Translations under genes and position numbers: made by a program
Shown here: positions 45,898 through 54,335 of the stretch, one piece after another
Position numbering within the stretch: position 1 is the first letter of the stretch
Layout of the letters: each line of letters opens with the position of its first letter
Notes under the pieces: model-generated
Told to the model about the DNA's origin: nothing
The model's input: the letters and a program-made list of their open reading frames with translations, nothing else
Databases searched by the model: none
Assembly: GCA_006212045.1 (NCBI GenBank)
Contig: PZPK01000007.1
Span: 1 to 64,000 of the forward strand
From: Oleiphilus sp.
Lineage (GTDB): Bacteria > Pseudomonadota > Gammaproteobacteria > Pseudomonadales > Oleiphilaceae
DNA: 64,000 nt
Direction: 5' to 3'

Positions 45898-47280
45898 ATG
45901 CATGGAATACAACAAAAATTCATTCTGTTCTGTTTGGCCAGCTTTCTTCTATGTGCTTCAGTGCTGACCGGCCTTGCCAATGCCGAAGGCTTTCCGCAGC
46001 GCCTGATCGATGGCAAATTACAGCCTTCTCTGGCACCGGTGATTGATGGCGCGGCTCCGGCCGTAGTGAATATCGCAACTTACACGATTCAACGAAGATA
46101 CAATCCGCTGATGCAGAGTCCCTTCTTCCGGCATTTTTTCGATCTGCCGGATTCGATAGAAGAGTCACGCCAGGTAAGCAGCGCCGGTTCAGGCGTTGTG
46201 TTTGATGCTGAAAACGGCTATGTCATTACCAACCATCACGTGATTGCCAACTCTGATGATATCGAAGTCACCATTGCCGATGGCCGAAAATTCAAGGCCA
46301 GACTGATCGGTTCGGATAAGAAAGTCGATATCGCCCTGCTGCAGATTGAAGCGGAAAACCTCACCGCAATTCCCCTGGCCGACTCCAGAAGTCTGCGTGT
46401 CGGTGATTTTGTGATTGCGATTGGTAACCCCTTCGGACTGAGTCAGACCGTGACGACCGGCATCGTCAGTGCCTTGGGACGCAACGGGCTGGGCATTCAG
46501 GGCTACGAAGATTTTATCCAGACCGATGCCTCGATTAATCCCGGCAACTCCGGCGGTGCATTGATTGATCTGAGCGGGCGACTGGTGGGTATCAATTCGG
46601 CCATTATTGCCCCGGCAGGCGGCAATGTGGGCATCGGCTTTGCGATCCCTTCGGAAGTGACACAAGCGATCGTCTCCCAGTTGCTCAGTTTCGGGGAAGT
46701 ACGCCGTGGCGGCATTGGCGCGCGCTTCCAGGATCTCACGCCTGAACTGGCAGAGGCATTCTCTCTGGACACCTTTCAAGGCGCCGTCGTCTCGAAAGTA
46801 TTGCCGGAAAGCGCCGCTGATCGTGCCGGCATCCGGGTCGGGGATATTGTCATCTCTGCCAATCAGCGCCGTATTCGCAATGCATCGGATATCCATAACC
46901 GAATCGGCCTGTCGCCACTCGGAGAAACCCTGGAACTGGAAGTCCTGTCGGGAGGGAAAAAACACATCCGCGAAGTGGAAATTTCGGCGATTCAGGTACC
47001 CGAGATTGATGGCGCCGAACTCAGTCAGTATCTGGTGGGTGCCTACCTGAAAGATTACATTCCCTCCGGACAGGAAGAAGCGACCGGGGTGCTGATCGCG
47101 AAGGTGGAAAGCAGTTCCGTCGCGGAGCGACTGGGGCTTCTCCAGGGCGACATTCTTTACGGGGTGGATCGACAGCGTATTCGCAATATCAGCTACCTGA
47201 GGCAGGTGCTGTCGCAACGGCGGGTATCGGCATTCCGAATTCAGCGCGGCTATCAGGATCTGATTGTTTATCTGCGATAA
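45898..47280 (+). CDS. degQ: Do/DegQ-type periplasmic serine protease
   Basis: A 460-residue secreted HtrA protease. Signal peptide cut near GLANA/EGFPQ; the catalytic triad is His (TNHHVIAN), Asp (KVDIALLQ) and Ser (NPGNSGGALIDL). Two PDZ domains follow (about residues 255-345 and 370-455), which separates it from one-PDZ DegS/AlgW. It should degrade or chaperone misfolded envelope proteins. The choice of DegQ over DegP/MucD is by length and is tentative. Confidence 0.92.
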   Translation: MHGIQQKFILFCLASFLLCASVLTGLANAEGFPQRLIDGKLQPSLAPVIDGAAPAVVNIATYTIQRRYNPLMQSPFFRHFFDLPDSIEESRQVSSAGSGVVFDAENGYVITNHHVIANSDDIEVTIADGRKFKARLIGSDKKVDIALLQIEAENLTAIPLADSRSLRVGDFVIAIGNPFGLSQTVTTGIVSALGRNGLGIQGYEDFIQTDASINPGNSGGALIDLSGRLVGINSAIIAPAGGNVGIGFAIPSEVTQAIVSQLLSFGEVRRGGIGARFQDLTPELAEAFSLDTFQGAVVSKVLPESAADRAGIRVGDIVISANQRRIRNASDIHNRIGLSPLGETLELEVLSGGKKHIREVEISAIQVPEIDGAELSQYLVGAYLKDYIPSGQEEATGVLIAKVESSSVAERLGLLQGDILYGVDRQRIRNISYLRQVLSQRRVSAFRIQRGYQDLIVYLR

Positions 47281-47282
47281 AA

Positions 47283-47305
47283 AAGGGCTGTCTTAAACAG
47301 CCCTT
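47283..47305. terminator. bidirectional terminator, degQ / ybaK
   Basis: AAGGGCTGT (47283-47291) pairs perfectly with ACAGCCCTT (47297-47305) over a 5-nt loop. The six A residues to the left give TTTTTT on the minus strand, so it mainly ends the ybaK-side transcript and may also stop degQ. Confidence 0.85.
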
Positions 47306-47326
47306 ATCATTTGATTAGCGCGACAC

Positions 47327-47839
47327 TTACACCGCTTTCTTGCGCTTCAGCCAGTCCGGACGTTTCACGCCGATCTTGGCAAAACCTTCGGTCAGGGTCA
47401 TGGGTTTTGCGAGTCGCATGTAGTCACTGAGCTGCATTTTAATCACCTCATGATGGCTACCCGCACGAAACGCAATATCACCGCTCTCATCGAACCCTTC
47501 ATACATATACAAAGGAATATCATAAAGATCGCCAAAAGGAGGCATCGCACCGACTTCGCAGTCCGGAAAACGGTCCTGAAACTCGTCTTCAGAGGCCAGC
47601 GCAACCAGTTCTGTTCCCATCGCTTTCATAAATCTGTCCCAGCGAATACGGCAGGAGGCAGGCAATACCACCATCGACATGGAACCATCCAGATTGACCA
47701 TGACCGTTTTGGCCATTTGGTCCCCTTTGACCTTGATTCTTTCGGCGATTTCCTTGGCGGTATAGGCCACAGAATGCTCAATAGAAACATAATGAATGTT
47801 GTGTGAATCTAGGTACTTTTTAAGTTCTTTTACTGGCAT
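47327..47839 (-). CDS. YbaK/EbsC family aminoacyl-tRNA deacylase
   Basis: A roughly 170-residue single-domain protein of the Cys-tRNA(Pro)/prolyl-editing family. The catalytic Lys context (GDQMAKTVMVNLDG) and the GAMPPFGDLYD loop are present. Members remove wrongly attached amino acids from tRNA. The ATG at 47839 has AGAGG nine bases upstream and is preferred over 47890. The Lys-rich C-terminal tail (WLKRKKAV) is an extra. Confidence 0.85.
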   Translation of the reverse strand: MPVKELKKYLDSHNIHYVSIEHSVAYTAKEIAERIKVKGDQMAKTVMVNLDGSMSMVVLPASCRIRWDRFMKAMGTELVALASEDEFQDRFPDCEVGAMPPFGDLYDIPLYMYEGFDESGDIAFRAGSHHEVIKMQLSDYMRLAKPMTLTEGFAKIGVKRPDWLKRKKAV

Positions 47840-48126
47840 CTCAACAACCTCTACATCTTTTTTGGCCTGGACTATAGTCTTGCCAATCAACGTTGTTCGT
47901 ATCCGCTCACACGAATACTTTCGATACTGCTCCTGAAACCAATCACTACTTCCATTAACGTTTTTTCTGACCTTCTCTGTTTGAGCTTAGTCCCTGCCCT
48001 GCAGAAGTTGTAGTAAGAAAACGTAACGTATTATTAGCGTCGTTTATTAAAGTTGTTGTTTCAGTGAAGGATTCCCTTCTTTGACATTTGTTTTAAAAAA
48101 AACGCCTGCCAGTAAAATCGTTATAC
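47840..48126. other. gap between mscS and ybaK genes
   Basis: A 287-bp AT-rich stretch with no supported reading frame. It lies downstream of mscS and upstream of ybaK on the minus strand and should hold the ybaK promoter. A short GAAGG-ATTC-CCTTC hairpin at 48066-48079 is seen but is too weak to call. Confidence 0.4.
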
Positions 48127-48960
48127 CTATCCTGCCACCTGATGCATATGCACATCCTGTTGAGGAAACGGAATACTGACACCCTGACTGTCAAAGGATT
48201 TTTTCACAGCTTCATGCATGTCGAAGTAGACCCCCCAGTAGTCCGCCGTATTGACCCACAGCCGCACCGTAAAGTTCACAGAACTGTCTGCCAGTTCCGA
48301 CAATACAATCACGGGTGCAGGATCCTTCAATACGCGTGAGTCCTGTTCGGCCAGTGTATTTAGTATGCCCTTGGCCTTGTCGATATCGTCGTCGTAACCA
48401 ATCCCGAACACAAAATCGACGCGTCGGGTAGGCTCCTGATTAATGTTGACCAGGCTACCATTGGACAAGCTACCATTTGGCAATATCACAATCCGGTTAT
48501 CGGCGGTTTTCAGAATGGTGTTGAAAATCTGTATTTCCTTGACCGTGGCGGTGAACCCCTGCGCCTGAATCAGATCACCGACCTTGAAGGGCTTAAACAA
48601 CAGAATCAGCACACCTCCGGCAAAGTTCGATAAAGACCCCTGCAAGGCCAGGCCAACGGCCAGTCCCGCTGCACCCAGCACAGCAATAAAGGAAGTGGTC
48701 TCGATCCCTATCATGGAAGCGACAGCAATCAGTAATACCGCCTTGAGCAAGACCGAAACAAGACTGGAGATAAATGATCCCAAAGTCGGGTCCTTGGCGG
48801 TGAAATGCTTGTTGGCGGATTTGACAAAACGCCCGATAAGCCAAAGGCCGACAACCAGAGTGATGATGGCCAGTGCCAGCTTGGGGCCATAGTTCATCAA
48901 CAACTCAACCGCTTGATCCATGTACTTTTGTGCTTGATCACCCTGCAATAGATTATCCAT
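48127..48960 (-). CDS. small-conductance mechanosensitive channel (MscS family)
   Basis: A roughly 277-residue channel close in size to E. coli MscS (286). Three membrane helices cover about residues 20-130, with the pore helix GAAGLAVGLALQGSLSNFAGGVLIL, followed by the beta domain (FKVGDLIQAQGFTATVKEI) and the C-terminal cage ending in VSIPFPQQDVHMH. It opens on hypo-osmotic shock to release solutes. ATG at 48960 with GGGGAA upstream; the longer frame to 49032 has no conserved content. Confidence 0.93.
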   Translation of the reverse strand: MDNLLQGDQAQKYMDQAVELLMNYGPKLALAIITLVVGLWLIGRFVKSANKHFTAKDPTLGSFISSLVSVLLKAVLLIAVASMIGIETTSFIAVLGAAGLAVGLALQGSLSNFAGGVLILLFKPFKVGDLIQAQGFTATVKEIQIFNTILKTADNRIVILPNGSLSNGSLVNINQEPTRRVDFVFGIGYDDDIDKAKGILNTLAEQDSRVLKDPAPVIVLSELADSSVNFTVRLWVNTADYWGVYFDMHEAVKKSFDSQGVSIPFPQQDVHMHQVAG

Positions 48961-49239
48961 TTGTTTCCCCTTTGTTGGTTTCTTTTGTTGTACTGACTGA
49001 CACGGACTTATACGGTAGTCCGTCGCAGACATTCGTCCTTTGTACTTCTATAGGCACAACTGTAAGCGCAACAACAGAGAAAACCCGACGCACTGCCGAA
49101 ATGCTCCGTCTTTACGCTACAATCAATTCATAGTCAGCATGCCGGTATCGACCGGAAACGCCCTGCCGAAGCAAACCACAGCTTCTTCGCCATGCTATCC
49201 CTTTTTGATGACGGTTCAAGTGAAATTCTCCGGAAAAAC
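48961..49239. other. divergent promoter region, mscS / methyltransferase
   Basis: About 230-280 bp between two divergent genes, depending on the methyltransferase start. No gene, palindrome or terminator is recognised; promoters for both genes are expected here. Confidence 0.35.
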
Positions 49240-49902
49240 ATGACAGCAAAACAAAGCCTTGAGCGACAACTGCAGAAAACACTCAGTCACGCGCGTTTAC
49301 GCCTCACCAAACTTCCTGCCTGTCGCGAAATCCAGCTTTACCTTTACGACCCCGAGGTTCTGCAGGGACCAATCAGCCATGAACAGGCGCAGGCCGTCGT
49401 CGCGGAGCCTGCCTACTGGTCCTTCTGCTGGGCAAGCGGGCAGATACTGGCGCGATTTATTCTGGACAATCCGGAATGGGTGCGCGGTAAATCAGTACTG
49501 GATCTGGGTGCCGGATCTGGCGTCGTGGGGATTGCCGCGGCAATGGCCGGTGCAGATACAGTGACAGTGTGCGACATTGACTCCGATGCGCTCGCTGCGG
49601 CTGCAGTCAACGCGACTGCCAACAAGGTAACACTGGCAACACTGGCGGACCTCAGTCAGCTTGCTTTAAGACCCGACATCATACTAGCCGCTGATATCCT
49701 TTATGACCGTGATAACTATCCCTTGCTGAATACACTCAAAAACCAAACCAACGCACTGTTGCTGGCCGATTCCCGCGTTGAAACCCTCCCCGCCGAGGGC
49801 TTTGATCTCAAGACCACCATGGAGGCCAGGACCTGTCCTGACCTGAATGAGTTCGAAGAGTTTAACCAGGTCCGTATCTATAGCTGGCAAATGCCGCAGT
49901 GA
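49192..49902 (+). CDS. class I SAM-dependent methyltransferase
   Basis: A protein of up to 236 residues (220 if it starts at ATG 49240) with the SAM-binding motif LDLGAGSGVVGIAAAMAGA and VTVCDIDSDALAAA, then AADILYDRDNY as the post-motif segment. It resembles the ETF-beta lysine / nicotinamide-type protein methyltransferases in size and in the pre-motif PAYWSFCWASGQ; the substrate is not certain. The last 41 bp overlap the converging VanZ gene. Confidence 0.85.
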   Translation: MLSLFDDGSSEILRKNMTAKQSLERQLQKTLSHARLRLTKLPACREIQLYLYDPEVLQGPISHEQAQAVVAEPAYWSFCWASGQILARFILDNPEWVRGKSVLDLGAGSGVVGIAAAMAGADTVTVCDIDSDALAAAAVNATANKVTLATLADLSQLALRPDIILAADILYDRDNYPLLNTLKNQTNALLLADSRVETLPAEGFDLKTTMEARTCPDLNEFEEFNQVRIYSWQMPQ

Positions 49903-50236
49903 CTGTTGACCTGAACAGCACATGATAAACCGCCAGTCCGGCAATATCCGCCAACAGATCACCGACTGAAAAGCTGCGATAAGGCAAAAATGCCTGCACC
50001 AGTTCGATCAGCAGGCCAAAAAAGATTAGCCCGATGAACGGATAGAGAATGCGCGCGTGGGGGTGAGCTGCGTGCGCCAAAAAGGCCATCACTACAAAGC
50101 CTGCCCCGTGCAGCAACTTATCATTCATGTGCTGGTGTAAAGCATTACCACCGGGTGAGAATGCCAGGACGCAACCACAGATCAATGCGCTGTAGAACAC
50201 GATTCGGCTGACCAGTTCGGCCCTAGAAAGACGCAT
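49862..50236 (-). CDS. VanZ family membrane protein
   Basis: A roughly 124-residue protein with four hydrophobic helices and the VanZ pattern NDKLLHGAGFVVMAFLAHAA ... LIELVQAFLPYRSFSVGDLLADIAG. The function of the family is mostly unknown beyond low-level teicoplanin resistance in enterococci. ATG 50236 lies inside the end of the upstream rluA gene (14-bp overlap), suggesting translational coupling, and the C-terminal tail overlaps the methyltransferase gene by 41 bp. Confidence 0.82.
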   Translation of the reverse strand: MRLSRAELVSRIVFYSALICGCVLAFSPGGNALHQHMNDKLLHGAGFVVMAFLAHAAHPHARILYPFIGLIFFGLLIELVQAFLPYRSFSVGDLLADIAGLAVYHVLFRSTVTAAFASYRYGPG

Positions 50237-50876
50237 GCGTTTCGAAATCCATGGCTTGTTTCGTTTTCGGGTGATGGAAAGCAAGCTGTTCGGCATGCAG
50301 TTGCAACCTGTTCGAGGCCTGAATACCGGCTTCAGTGGCATAAAGTCTATCGCCAAGAATCGCATGGCCCAAATGCAGCATGTGAACGCGCAGCTGGTGC
50401 GAGCGTCCGGTCACCGGGGTGAGAGCCATGCGACTGAAAGCCAGGCCGTGTTGTTCGCCACGGAGCATACACCGGTACCGGGTCAGGGCTGGCTTGCCCT
50501 CAGGATCCACTTTCTGCCGCGGCCGATTTGGCCAGTCCGTGATCAAGGGCTCCCGAATCTCGCCTTCATCAGCCGCGCAATGCCCTAAAACACACGCGAC
50601 ATAGCGTTTCTGAACCTCCCGATCATGGAACTGCCGGTTCAGTTCCCGCTGGCTTTCGATATTCAGCGCCAGCACCATCAAGCCACTGGTGGCACAATCC
50701 AGCCGGTGAACCACGCGTAGCGTCGGAAAGCGGCTTTGCAGACGAGACACAAGACAATCCTTCTTGTCTGGCCCACGGCCGGGAACAGACAGCAGGTTTT
50801 CCGGTTTATTCACAACGATCAAAGAGTCATCTGAATACAAAACTTCGATATTTTCTTGTCTGTACGGCGCTGGCAT
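50223..50876 (-). CDS. rluA: RluA family pseudouridine synthase
   Basis: A 217-residue single-domain enzyme, the length of E. coli RluA (219), which modifies U746 of 23S rRNA and U32 of some tRNAs. The catalytic Asp motif HRLDCATSGL, LLSVPGRGPDKKDC, CDWPNR-like LITDWPNRPRQKV and the GRSHQLRVHM motif all match. ATG 50876 is chosen; a TTG at 50888 is possible. It overlaps the VanZ start downstream and is divergent from cysZ. Confidence 0.92.
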   Translation of the reverse strand: MPAPYRQENIEVLYSDDSLIVVNKPENLLSVPGRGPDKKDCLVSRLQSRFPTLRVVHRLDCATSGLMVLALNIESQRELNRQFHDREVQKRYVACVLGHCAADEGEIREPLITDWPNRPRQKVDPEGKPALTRYRCMLRGEQHGLAFSRMALTPVTGRSHQLRVHMLHLGHAILGDRLYATEAGIQASNRLQLHAEQLAFHHPKTKQAMDFETHASF

Positions 50877-50949
50877 TTTACAGGGCAATCGGATTGAATC
50901 ATGCTTATTAGTCGTTCAGTATATAGCGGACTTTTCCGTAAGGCACCGT

Positions 50950-51738
50950 ATGTTCAGTAATTATTTTCGTGGATGCGCCCACCTGATGCAGGGCTTCCAG
51001 CTCATTTTTCAGCCCGGTCTGCGGCTGTTTCTATTTATTCCGGTCACCGTGAATATCGTCCTGTTTGCAATGCTTATTTACTGGGCAAAAAGCATGGTGG
51101 GCGGCTGGATGGCTTCTTTGATGGGCTGGCTTCCCGAATGGCTGGCTTTTATGGAGTGGTTTTTCTGGCTGCTTTACTTTATCGCCATTCTGATGACGAT
51201 ATTCTATGGCTTTGTTTCTGCCGCCAATCTACTGGCGGCTCCTTTCTACGGGTATTTATCCGAAATCGTGGAAAACCGTCTGAGCGACCGCAAGAACCCC
51301 GAAACGTTTTCCTGGAAAACCTTGCTGGCGATGGTGCCACGAACCGTTATGAGGGAGCTGCAGAAAATCCTGTACTATTTACCCAGAGTCATCGCCTTGC
51401 TTGTTCTGGGCCTGATTCCCGGCATTAACGCCCTGGCCGCCCTGCTTTGGATTTTCTTCTCGGCCTGGATGATGGCGATTCAGTACCTGGATTATCCGGC
51501 AGACAATAATCAACTCTCGTTTCCGGATATGCTGCGCTATCTCCGGAAGAAACGGGCCGCAGCGTTGGGTTTCGGCAGCTTAACCTTTGGCCTGACGCTG
51601 CTGCCACTGGTGAATCTGATTACATTCCCTGCGGCCGTGTGCGGTGCGACAGCCTTCTGGTGCCAGGAGAGAAAAGGTCGACAGGAACTGGAATGGCATT
51701 CAGGAAAAGGGACATCAAATCAACTGGAACAACGATAA
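50950..51738 (+). CDS. cysZ: CysZ sulfate permease
   Basis: A roughly 262-residue membrane protein with four main hydrophobic segments and the CysZ signature features: FRGCAHLMQGFQLIFQPGLRLFLFIP at the start and YFIAILMTIFYGFVSAANLLAAPFYGYLSE. CysZ takes up sulfate for cysteine synthesis. The long upstream frame from 50764 overlaps rluA in antisense; ATG 50950 gives the family N-terminus. It converges with phoR with 10 bp between the stops. Confidence 0.92.
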   Translation: MFSNYFRGCAHLMQGFQLIFQPGLRLFLFIPVTVNIVLFAMLIYWAKSMVGGWMASLMGWLPEWLAFMEWFFWLLYFIAILMTIFYGFVSAANLLAAPFYGYLSEIVENRLSDRKNPETFSWKTLLAMVPRTVMRELQKILYYLPRVIALLVLGLIPGINALAALLWIFFSAWMMAIQYLDYPADNNQLSFPDMLRYLRKKRAAALGFGSLTFGLTLLPLVNLITFPAAVCGATAFWCQERKGRQELEWHSGKGTSNQLEQR

Positions 51739-51748
51739 ATCGGTGTGG

Positions 51749-53059
51749 TCAAGCACTGGCTTGCTGTGCCGGCACCACTGACGTTAGTGGAAAATGGCAG
51801 GTGAATTCGCTTCCAAGATTTTCTTCACTCTGAATTTCGAGCTTGGCGCCATGGTTGATCAGTACATGCTTGACGATGGCCAGTCCCAGGCCCGAGCCAC
51901 CTGTGCTGTTATTACGGCTTGGGTCAGCGCGATAGAAACGTTCCGTGAGTCTGGGAATATGGATCGGATCAAAGCCACAACCAGTATCTTTGACCGACAA
52001 GTGCGCGCCTTCCTGATCCCGGTACCAGTATATGTCGATTCGCCCTTGATCCGGCGTATACTTGACGGCGTTGTATATCAGGTTGGAGAACGCACTACGC
52101 AACTGGTTTTCCTCGCCTGTCAGCATGTCCCGCGTTTCACAATGCAGCTGAATACGATGTTGGCGATCACCACTGAGCATCTGGGCATCATGGCAAATCA
52201 TGCCAAGCAATTTCTCGACGTCAATTGTTTTGGTCGCATGTCGTGCGCCTTGAGACTCCACTTTCTCCAGCAATAACAGGTCACTGACCAGAACTTCCAT
52301 TCTGCGTGTCTGGTCTGCCATGGACCGCAAGGCACGCTGCCATTTGGGCGGCACTTCCGCGGCATCCTGAAGCGTCTCGATATAGCCATACAATACGGTG
52401 AGCGGTGTGCGCATCTCATGTGAGACATTGCTGACAAAATCGCGACGCATTTGCTCAAGATGATAGATGCGGGTGACATCCTGCACAAAGATCAGACGGT
52501 CCCCCTTCCCAAACAGGGTGATATAAACACGCAGTATCAGATTGGCGTCGAGCGGAGAGCTTAGTTCAAGCGCATCCTCATAATCCTTGCTCTCATAATA
52601 CTTTCGAAAGGAAGGGTCCCGAATCAGATTGGTCACAAGCTGCCCCTCGTCATTATTTTCACGAAATCCCAGCAACTTGGCGGCGGCATCATTCCACCAT
52701 TCCATTTCGCCCTTTTCGTTGGTCATGACCACAGCTTCTTTCAATGCGTTGGTGGACGCACGGACGCGCTCTATCATGGACTTCAGGCGTTCCTTAGCCT
52801 CCTGATTCTGCTTCTGAACCTGATGCAGGCCGTCAAAAAGGTCTCCCCACAAACCAAAACTTTCGGGGATTTCCGGGAACGTGTCTTTCTCATACAACCA
52901 TCGATGCAAACGGATCGCTTGCCAGACAGACCAGACCAGGTAGACGCTCAATACCACGACCAGCATCCAGGCCAGATCACCGATGAACCAGCCCAGAAGA
53001 ACACAAAAGAGGACGCCCCAGGCAATAAAACGTATATGTCCTGTCGCGTTTTTATGCAT
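51749..53059 (-). CDS. phoR: phosphate-regulon sensor kinase PhoR
   Basis: A 436-residue membrane histidine kinase. Two N-terminal helices (about 10-50) are followed by a charged linker and PAS domain (about 95-200), then the H box NVSHEMRTPLTVLYGYIETL with His214 and an ATPase domain (N box NLIYNAVKYTP, DTGCGF, GGSGLGLAIVKHV). It has no large periplasmic sensor, as known for PhoR, which reads phosphate through Pst and PhoU. It follows phoB by 43 bp. Confidence 0.95.
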   Translation of the reverse strand: MHKNATGHIRFIAWGVLFCVLLGWFIGDLAWMLVVVLSVYLVWSVWQAIRLHRWLYEKDTFPEIPESFGLWGDLFDGLHQVQKQNQEAKERLKSMIERVRASTNALKEAVVMTNEKGEMEWWNDAAAKLLGFRENNDEGQLVTNLIRDPSFRKYYESKDYEDALELSSPLDANLILRVYITLFGKGDRLIFVQDVTRIYHLEQMRRDFVSNVSHEMRTPLTVLYGYIETLQDAAEVPPKWQRALRSMADQTRRMEVLVSDLLLLEKVESQGARHATKTIDVEKLLGMICHDAQMLSGDRQHRIQLHCETRDMLTGEENQLRSAFSNLIYNAVKYTPDQGRIDIYWYRDQEGAHLSVKDTGCGFDPIHIPRLTERFYRADPSRNNSTGGSGLGLAIVKHVLINHGAKLEIQSEENLGSEFTCHFPLTSVVPAQQASA

Positions 53060-53102
53060 GGGCGTTCTCGATAGGGGAAAGTAACAGAATTAGCTTAGCA
53101 GA

Positions 53103-53798
53103 TTAATGCGTAGTTTTTGACGAAAATCTGTATCCGGCTCCCCGAACTGTCTGAACCAGATAATCATGGGCGCAGCCCAGTGCTTTACGCAAACGGCGAA
53201 TGTGCACATCAACTGTACGTTCCTCGACATAGACATTGCCACCCCACACCAGATCAAGCAGTTGCGACCTTGAGTAGACGCGGTCCTGGTGCGTCATAAA
53301 GAACTGCAACAGTTTGTATTCGGTCGGCCCCATGGTCAGAGGATGATCATGGGATGTCACACGATGACAAACCGGATCAAGCATTAAGCCATCGATCTCA
53401 ATTGCCGTTTCCATGCCTTTGGGTGTGCTTCGACGCAATACGGCCTTCAGGCGGGCCACCAGTTCTTTTGGCGAAAAGGGTTTGGTAATGTAATCATCAG
53501 CCCCCACTTCCAGCCCCTGCACCTTGTTGTCTTCTTCGGACTTGGCAGTCAGCATGATAATCGGTATCTCTGCCGTACTTTCATCTCGCTTGAGGCGCCG
53601 TGCCAACTCGATACCGCTGGTTTCCGGCAGCATCCAGTCCAACAGAATCATGTCCGGGCGTTGATCAACAATGGCCATGTAGGCATCCCGGGCATTGGAG
53701 GCTTCCAGGCAGTGATAGTCAGCCATTTCCAATGCCACCGCGATCATTTCCCTGATCGCGGCCTCGTCATCGACGATCAGAACTGTTTTTTCTGCCAT
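53103..53798 (-). CDS. phoB: phosphate-regulon response regulator PhoB
   Basis: A 231-residue OmpR/PhoB-family regulator: receiver domain with phospho-acceptor Asp54 ([13 protein letters not shown]) and acidic pocket (DDEAA), then a winged-helix DNA-binding domain ([11 protein letters not shown]-like [30 protein letters not shown]). It activates genes with Pho boxes, including the pst operon at 35 kb. ATG 53798 has AAGGTG upstream. It carries its own Pho box. Confidence 0.96.
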   Translation of the reverse strand: MAEKTVLIVDDEAAIREMIAVALEMADYHCLEASNARDAYMAIVDQRPDMILLDWMLPETSGIELARRLKRDESTAEIPIIMLTAKSEEDNKVQGLEVGADDYITKPFSPKELVARLKAVLRRSTPKGMETAIEIDGLMLDPVCHRVTSHDHPLTMGPTEYKLLQFFMTHQDRVYSRSQLLDLVWGGNVYVEERTVDVHIRRLRKALGCAHDYLVQTVRGAGYRFSSKTTH

Positions 53799-53877
53799 GT
53801 GATCACCTTTCATACCCATACGCCTTCACATTTCGTGCCTGTCAGGCCCAGTAGAGGCCCGCAAAAATAAAGCTGGT

Positions 53878-53911
53878 ATTACAACGGCATATTGTTACAG
53901 GTATATGACAA
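53878..53911 (-). promoter_or_regulatory. Pho box and -10 of phoBR
   Basis: On the minus strand TTGTCAT-ATAC-CTGTAAC (53911-53894) matches the Pho box with a few changes, and TGTAAT (53883-53878) follows exactly ten bases later as -10. This predicts positive autoregulation of phoB by phosphorylated PhoB. Confidence 0.75.
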
Positions 53912-54335
53912 GACCGAAACACAGTAGCATGACCTTTTGTGTCGATTAAAACAGAAGATGATAAAATTAAAGCAAGAGGTGATAAAGCCAGTGGTAGTAA
54001 GCTATATGGCTGACAGGTGCTACTTATGATTTAAAAGACAAATTGGGAACCAATCCAAAAGTGAGGCATCCAGCACATAAAAAGTATGAATATCTATAGC
54101 CGATACTACCAACACTGCTAGCCAAATTGCCGCCATCGCGAGTGATTTCTTTGCAGAAGTACTGATAAACTATGCGCTCGTGAACATGGGGGCTTGCCAT
54201 CTTTGAATGGGCAAAAACTATTTCCGAGTTTTTGTGTGCCAGAAGATCAAGCATCGTACCCGTGACAATAACGCAGTTTGCTCGCCCATGGTTCGATGCT
54301 AACAATTTCAATAACAAAATCAAGGGAATTGAAAC
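53912..54335. other. left flank of the restriction-modification locus
   Basis: A 424-bp, comparatively AT-rich stretch between the phoB promoter and hsdR with no recognised gene. A minus-strand frame covers 54024-54395 but runs antisense over the hsdR start. No tRNA, integrase or clear flanking direct repeat marks an insertion site. The hsdR ribosome-binding site AAGGGAA is at its right end. Confidence 0.45.

Noticed and set aside
46189-47217. A 342-codon open frame antisense to the DegQ-type gene
   Set aside because: Fully overlaps a gene with an intact catalytic triad and PDZ domains; no domain or start signal of its own.
53912-54335. tRNA or integrase marking the left end of the R-M locus
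   Set aside because: No cloverleaf-forming sequence, integrase frame or direct repeat shared with the right flank was seen.
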